Virus record (IMG/VR): IMGVR_UViG_3300048924_000131
Coordinates: 1 to 29,404 of that record
Reading direction: 5' to 3' (one strand)
DNA length: 29,404 bases
DNA from: a virus
Part shown: positions 27,385 through 29,404 of the stretch, in pieces
Position numbering within the stretch: position 1 is the stretch's first letter
How the letters are laid out: each line of letters begins with the position of its first letter
Notes under the pieces: generated by a model
Databases searched by the model: none
The model's input: only the letters and a program-made list of their open reading frames with translations
What the model was told of the DNA's origin: nothing
Program-made: the position numbers and the translations under genes

Positions 27385-29404
27385 ATGGCGAAGAACCTCG
27401 CGCTTGGCTTTGTCATTGGCGGCGCCGTCGATCCGACGGTAGGCAAAGCGTTCAAGGACGTCGAAAGCAAGATCAAACATTTGGACTCGGTGGGCAGCAA
27501 AGCCCGAGTCCTGCAGAACACTATCGGCGACACCATGCGTTTGCGTGATGAATGGCGCAAGGCGCACATGACCGGTGCCGCAGGCGCAGACAAGCTGCTG
27601 GCCAAGTACGAAAAGAACCTCGAACTGCTGAAGAAACAGGGCGTCGAGGTGGGGCGATTGAGCAAAGCTTACGCCACCATGGGCCGCGTGGCCGCCGGTG
27701 CCGAACTCAAAGCCCTCGGGCATCGACAGATCGAGGAAGGTCGGTCTGGTCTGAAAAGCACCCTCGGTCAGGCCGGTGCGCTGACCGCCGCCGCAGCCAT
27801 TCCGACCAAGGTCAGTGCCGATTACGGCGCGATCATTCGCGACATCGCGATCAAGGCCAACATTGCCAATTCGCCGGAAGAGGCGCAGTTGTCCAAGACG
27901 GTGATCGACACGTCGCGCGATACCGGTATGGCACGCAATCAGGTGGCCGAAGTGGTCAATGCCCTGGTCGGTGCTGGCATGGAGCTGGACAAAGCGTTGG
28001 CCTACGCCCCGACGGCGGCCAAGTTTGCCATCGGCCAAGGATCGGAAGGCACTGAAACAGCCAAGATGATCAACGCGCTGGGACAAAACGCCAAGATCAC
28101 TGATCCGAAGGTAATGGAAAAGGCGCTGGAAGCCATCGCCTATCAGGGCCAGGCAGGCAGCTTTGAGGCGGTCGACATGGCCAAGTGGTTCCCCGAGCTG
28201 CTGGCCGGTATGGGCAAACTGGGCATCACCGGCATGGACTCGGTGACGCAGCTGGGCGCCATGCTTCAGGTGCAGATGAAGACGGCCGGCGGTTCGGACG
28301 AGGCCGCGAACAACCTCAAGAACTGGATGGAGAAAATCGGTTCCGGTGAGACGGTAGACGCCTATAAAAAGGCCGGTATCGACTACAAGGGCTCGATGCA
28401 GACCGGTTTGCAAAACGGCATGTCGACACTGGAATCCAGTTTTGCCCTGGCCCAGAAGTACATCCAGGCGACCGATCCGAAGCGAGCTGCCGAAATGGCC
28501 AAGGCCACGGCCGCGATAAGCAAAGAGGCCGATCCCGAGAAAGCCAAGGCCATGATGAAATCGCTGGAGGAGGCTTTGCGCACCGGTGACCTGTTCGCTG
28601 ACATGCAGGTGAAAGCAGCCCTGACGGCGTACATGCAGAACAAGGATCTGTACAACCAGCTGAAAAAGGACTCGGCCGGGGCCACCGGGATCCTCGACAA
28701 GAACCTCGCTGAACGCCGGCAGACGTCTGCGCAAAAATGGTCCGAGATGGCGCAGTCCATGGACGACGCCATGCGCAGCATCGGCGATGCGATCCGGCCG
28801 GTCACCGACGCCGTGGCTGACGGCATCAACAACGTCAGCCGCAAACTGTCGGTTTTTGCCGATGAGTTTCCACGGGTCACGCTGGGCATTGGTACGGCCG
28901 TCGCTGGACTGGTTGCGCTGAAGGGCGCCGTCAGTGCGTTCAAGGTCGGCAAGGGCCTGATGAACCTCGGGCGTGGCACCTTGATGGGCAACCCGAATAT
29001 TCCGCAAAAGGTGATCGTCACCAACCTGCCAGGGGCTGGGGGTGGGCTGGATGCCGGCGACTTGGATGCCGGCGATGGCAAGAAGAGCAAAGGTGGTAAG
29101 GGCGGCGGCAGCGGAGGCGGTGGGCGCGGCGGCAAGATCGCCGACGGCGTCAAGGGGCCGGCGATGCTCGCGGTCGTCGACGCCGGTTTCAAAGCCTATG
29201 ACACCTACCAGAATGCCGAGACTCAGGACGAAAAGGCCGAAGGCTACGGCGAGGCAGCGGGTGGACTGGCAGGTACTTTGGCCGGCGCGGCCGCCGGTGC
29301 TGCCATCGGTACGGCGGTCCCGATTATTGGCAACATCGTCGGCGGCTTGATTGGCGGATACCTCGGTTACATGGGCGGCGATGCGGCGGGAGGTTTTCTG
29401 GGCA
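27385..29404 (+). CDS. Tail tape measure protein (P2 gpT-like), cut by window edge
   Basis: About 673 residues are visible and the frame is open at the right edge. It starts MAKNLALGFVIGGAVDPTVG and shows the TP901-type tape measure core at about 135-330 (YGAIIRDIAIKANIANSPEE, AQLSKTVIDTSRDTG, VAEVVNALVGAGMELDKAL). A long helical stretch, a Gly/Lys-rich linker near 568-584, and a Gly/Ala-rich hydrophobic segment (about 628-672, like a membrane-inserting region) follow. It sets tail length, and the hydrophobic part may help DNA pass the inner membrane. It follows E/E' as gpT does in P2. Confidence 0.93.
   Translation, partial: MAKNLALGFVIGGAVDPTVGKAFKDVESKIKHLDSVGSKARVLQNTIGDTMRLRDEWRKAHMTGAAGADKLLAKYEKNLELLKKQGVEVGRLSKAYATMGRVAAGAELKALGHRQIEEGRSGLKSTLGQAGALTAAAAIPTKVSADYGAIIRDIAIKANIANSPEEAQLSKTVIDTSRDTGMARNQVAEVVNALVGAGMELDKALAYAPTAAKFAIGQGSEGTETAKMINALGQNAKITDPKVMEKALEAIAYQGQAGSFEAVDMAKWFPELLAGMGKLGITGMDSVTQLGAMLQVQMKTAGGSDEAANNLKNWMEKIGSGETVDAYKKAGIDYKGSMQTGLQNGMSTLESSFALAQKYIQATDPKRAAEMAKATAAISKEADPEKAKAMMKSLEEALRTGDLFADMQVKAALTAYMQNKDLYNQLKKDSAGATGILDKNLAERRQTSAQKWSEMAQSMDDAMRSIGDAIRPVTDAVADGINNVSRKLSVFADEFPRVTLGIGTAVAGLVALKGAVSAFKVGKGLMNLGRGTLMGNPNIPQKVIVTNLPGAGGGLDAGDLDAGDGKKSKGGKGGGSGGGGRGGKIADGVKGPAMLAVVDAGFKAYDTYQNAETQDEKAEGYGEAAGGLAGTLAGAAAGAAIGTAVPIIGNIVGGLIGGYLGYMGGDAAGGFLG

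Noticed and set aside
11296-29404. R-type tailocin instead of a complete prophage
   Set aside because: Integrase, primase, both terminase subunits, portal, protease and capsid genes are all intact, so this is a phage genome and not a headless particle.

Overview
This window is the integrase-proximal and structural part of a temperate prophage in a Pseudomonas-type genome (fluorescens/syringae-like, GC near 60%). The host assignment rests on the Pseudomonas-style DusA N-terminus at the left edge, the two PrtN (pyocin activator)-family genes and the gene order of the early region. No tRNA, IS element or CRISPR array was seen.

Layout. Positions 1-214 carry the 5' end of chromosomal dusA (minus strand), the apparent integration target. 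A tyrosine integrase (317-1408) and a low-GC membrane protein (1437-1850) follow, then a bidirectional terminator. A leftward early operon (4768 to 1885, many ATGA overlaps) encodes two PrtN-like proteins, a KilAC-type antirepressor-like protein, a membrane-anchored coiled-coil protein and several unknowns. Its promoter (about 4803-4831) is covered by two 17-bp operators. Between this operon and the SOS-cleavable CI repressor (6802-6071) lies an AT-rich, rightward cargo gene (5012-6034) for a YiiX/C92-like permuted papain-fold protein. Rightward from the repressor come a Cro/YdaS-like gene, a structured segment that probably encodes a leftward small RNA (about 7372-7147), a CII-like regulator, a TraR/DksA zinc finger, a VirE-type primase-helicase and a Q-type antiterminator. 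About 530 bp without genes follow (10769-11295), holding iteron-like TGTCCCAC repeats on both sides of an AT-rich core and, at the end, a probable late promoter and terminator.

The late operon starts at 11296 with a holin, then a complete lambda-type head module (Nu1, GpA, gpW, portal B, S49 protease C with nested scaffold, decoration protein D, major capsid E, FII-like, Z-like). It continues with a P2-type contractile-tail module in P2 order (V, W, J, I, H, G, FI, FII, E, E', tape measure T). The tape measure runs off the right edge. The virion is therefore predicted to be a myovirus with a lambda-like head and P2-like tail, probably packaged from cos sites.

How it works together (inference). 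CI holds the lysogen by binding ATCAAC-N5-GTTGAT operators at both early promoters. RecA-stimulated cleavage releases the leftward operon (antirepressor, PrtN-like) and the rightward operon (Cro, CII-like, primase). Q-type antitermination then lets RNA polymerase pass the intrinsic terminators before and inside the late operon. The most novel-looking items are the C92-like cargo gene, the leftward small RNA, the iteron-flanked origin candidate downstream of the primase, and an E/E' frameshift that cannot be the usual -1.
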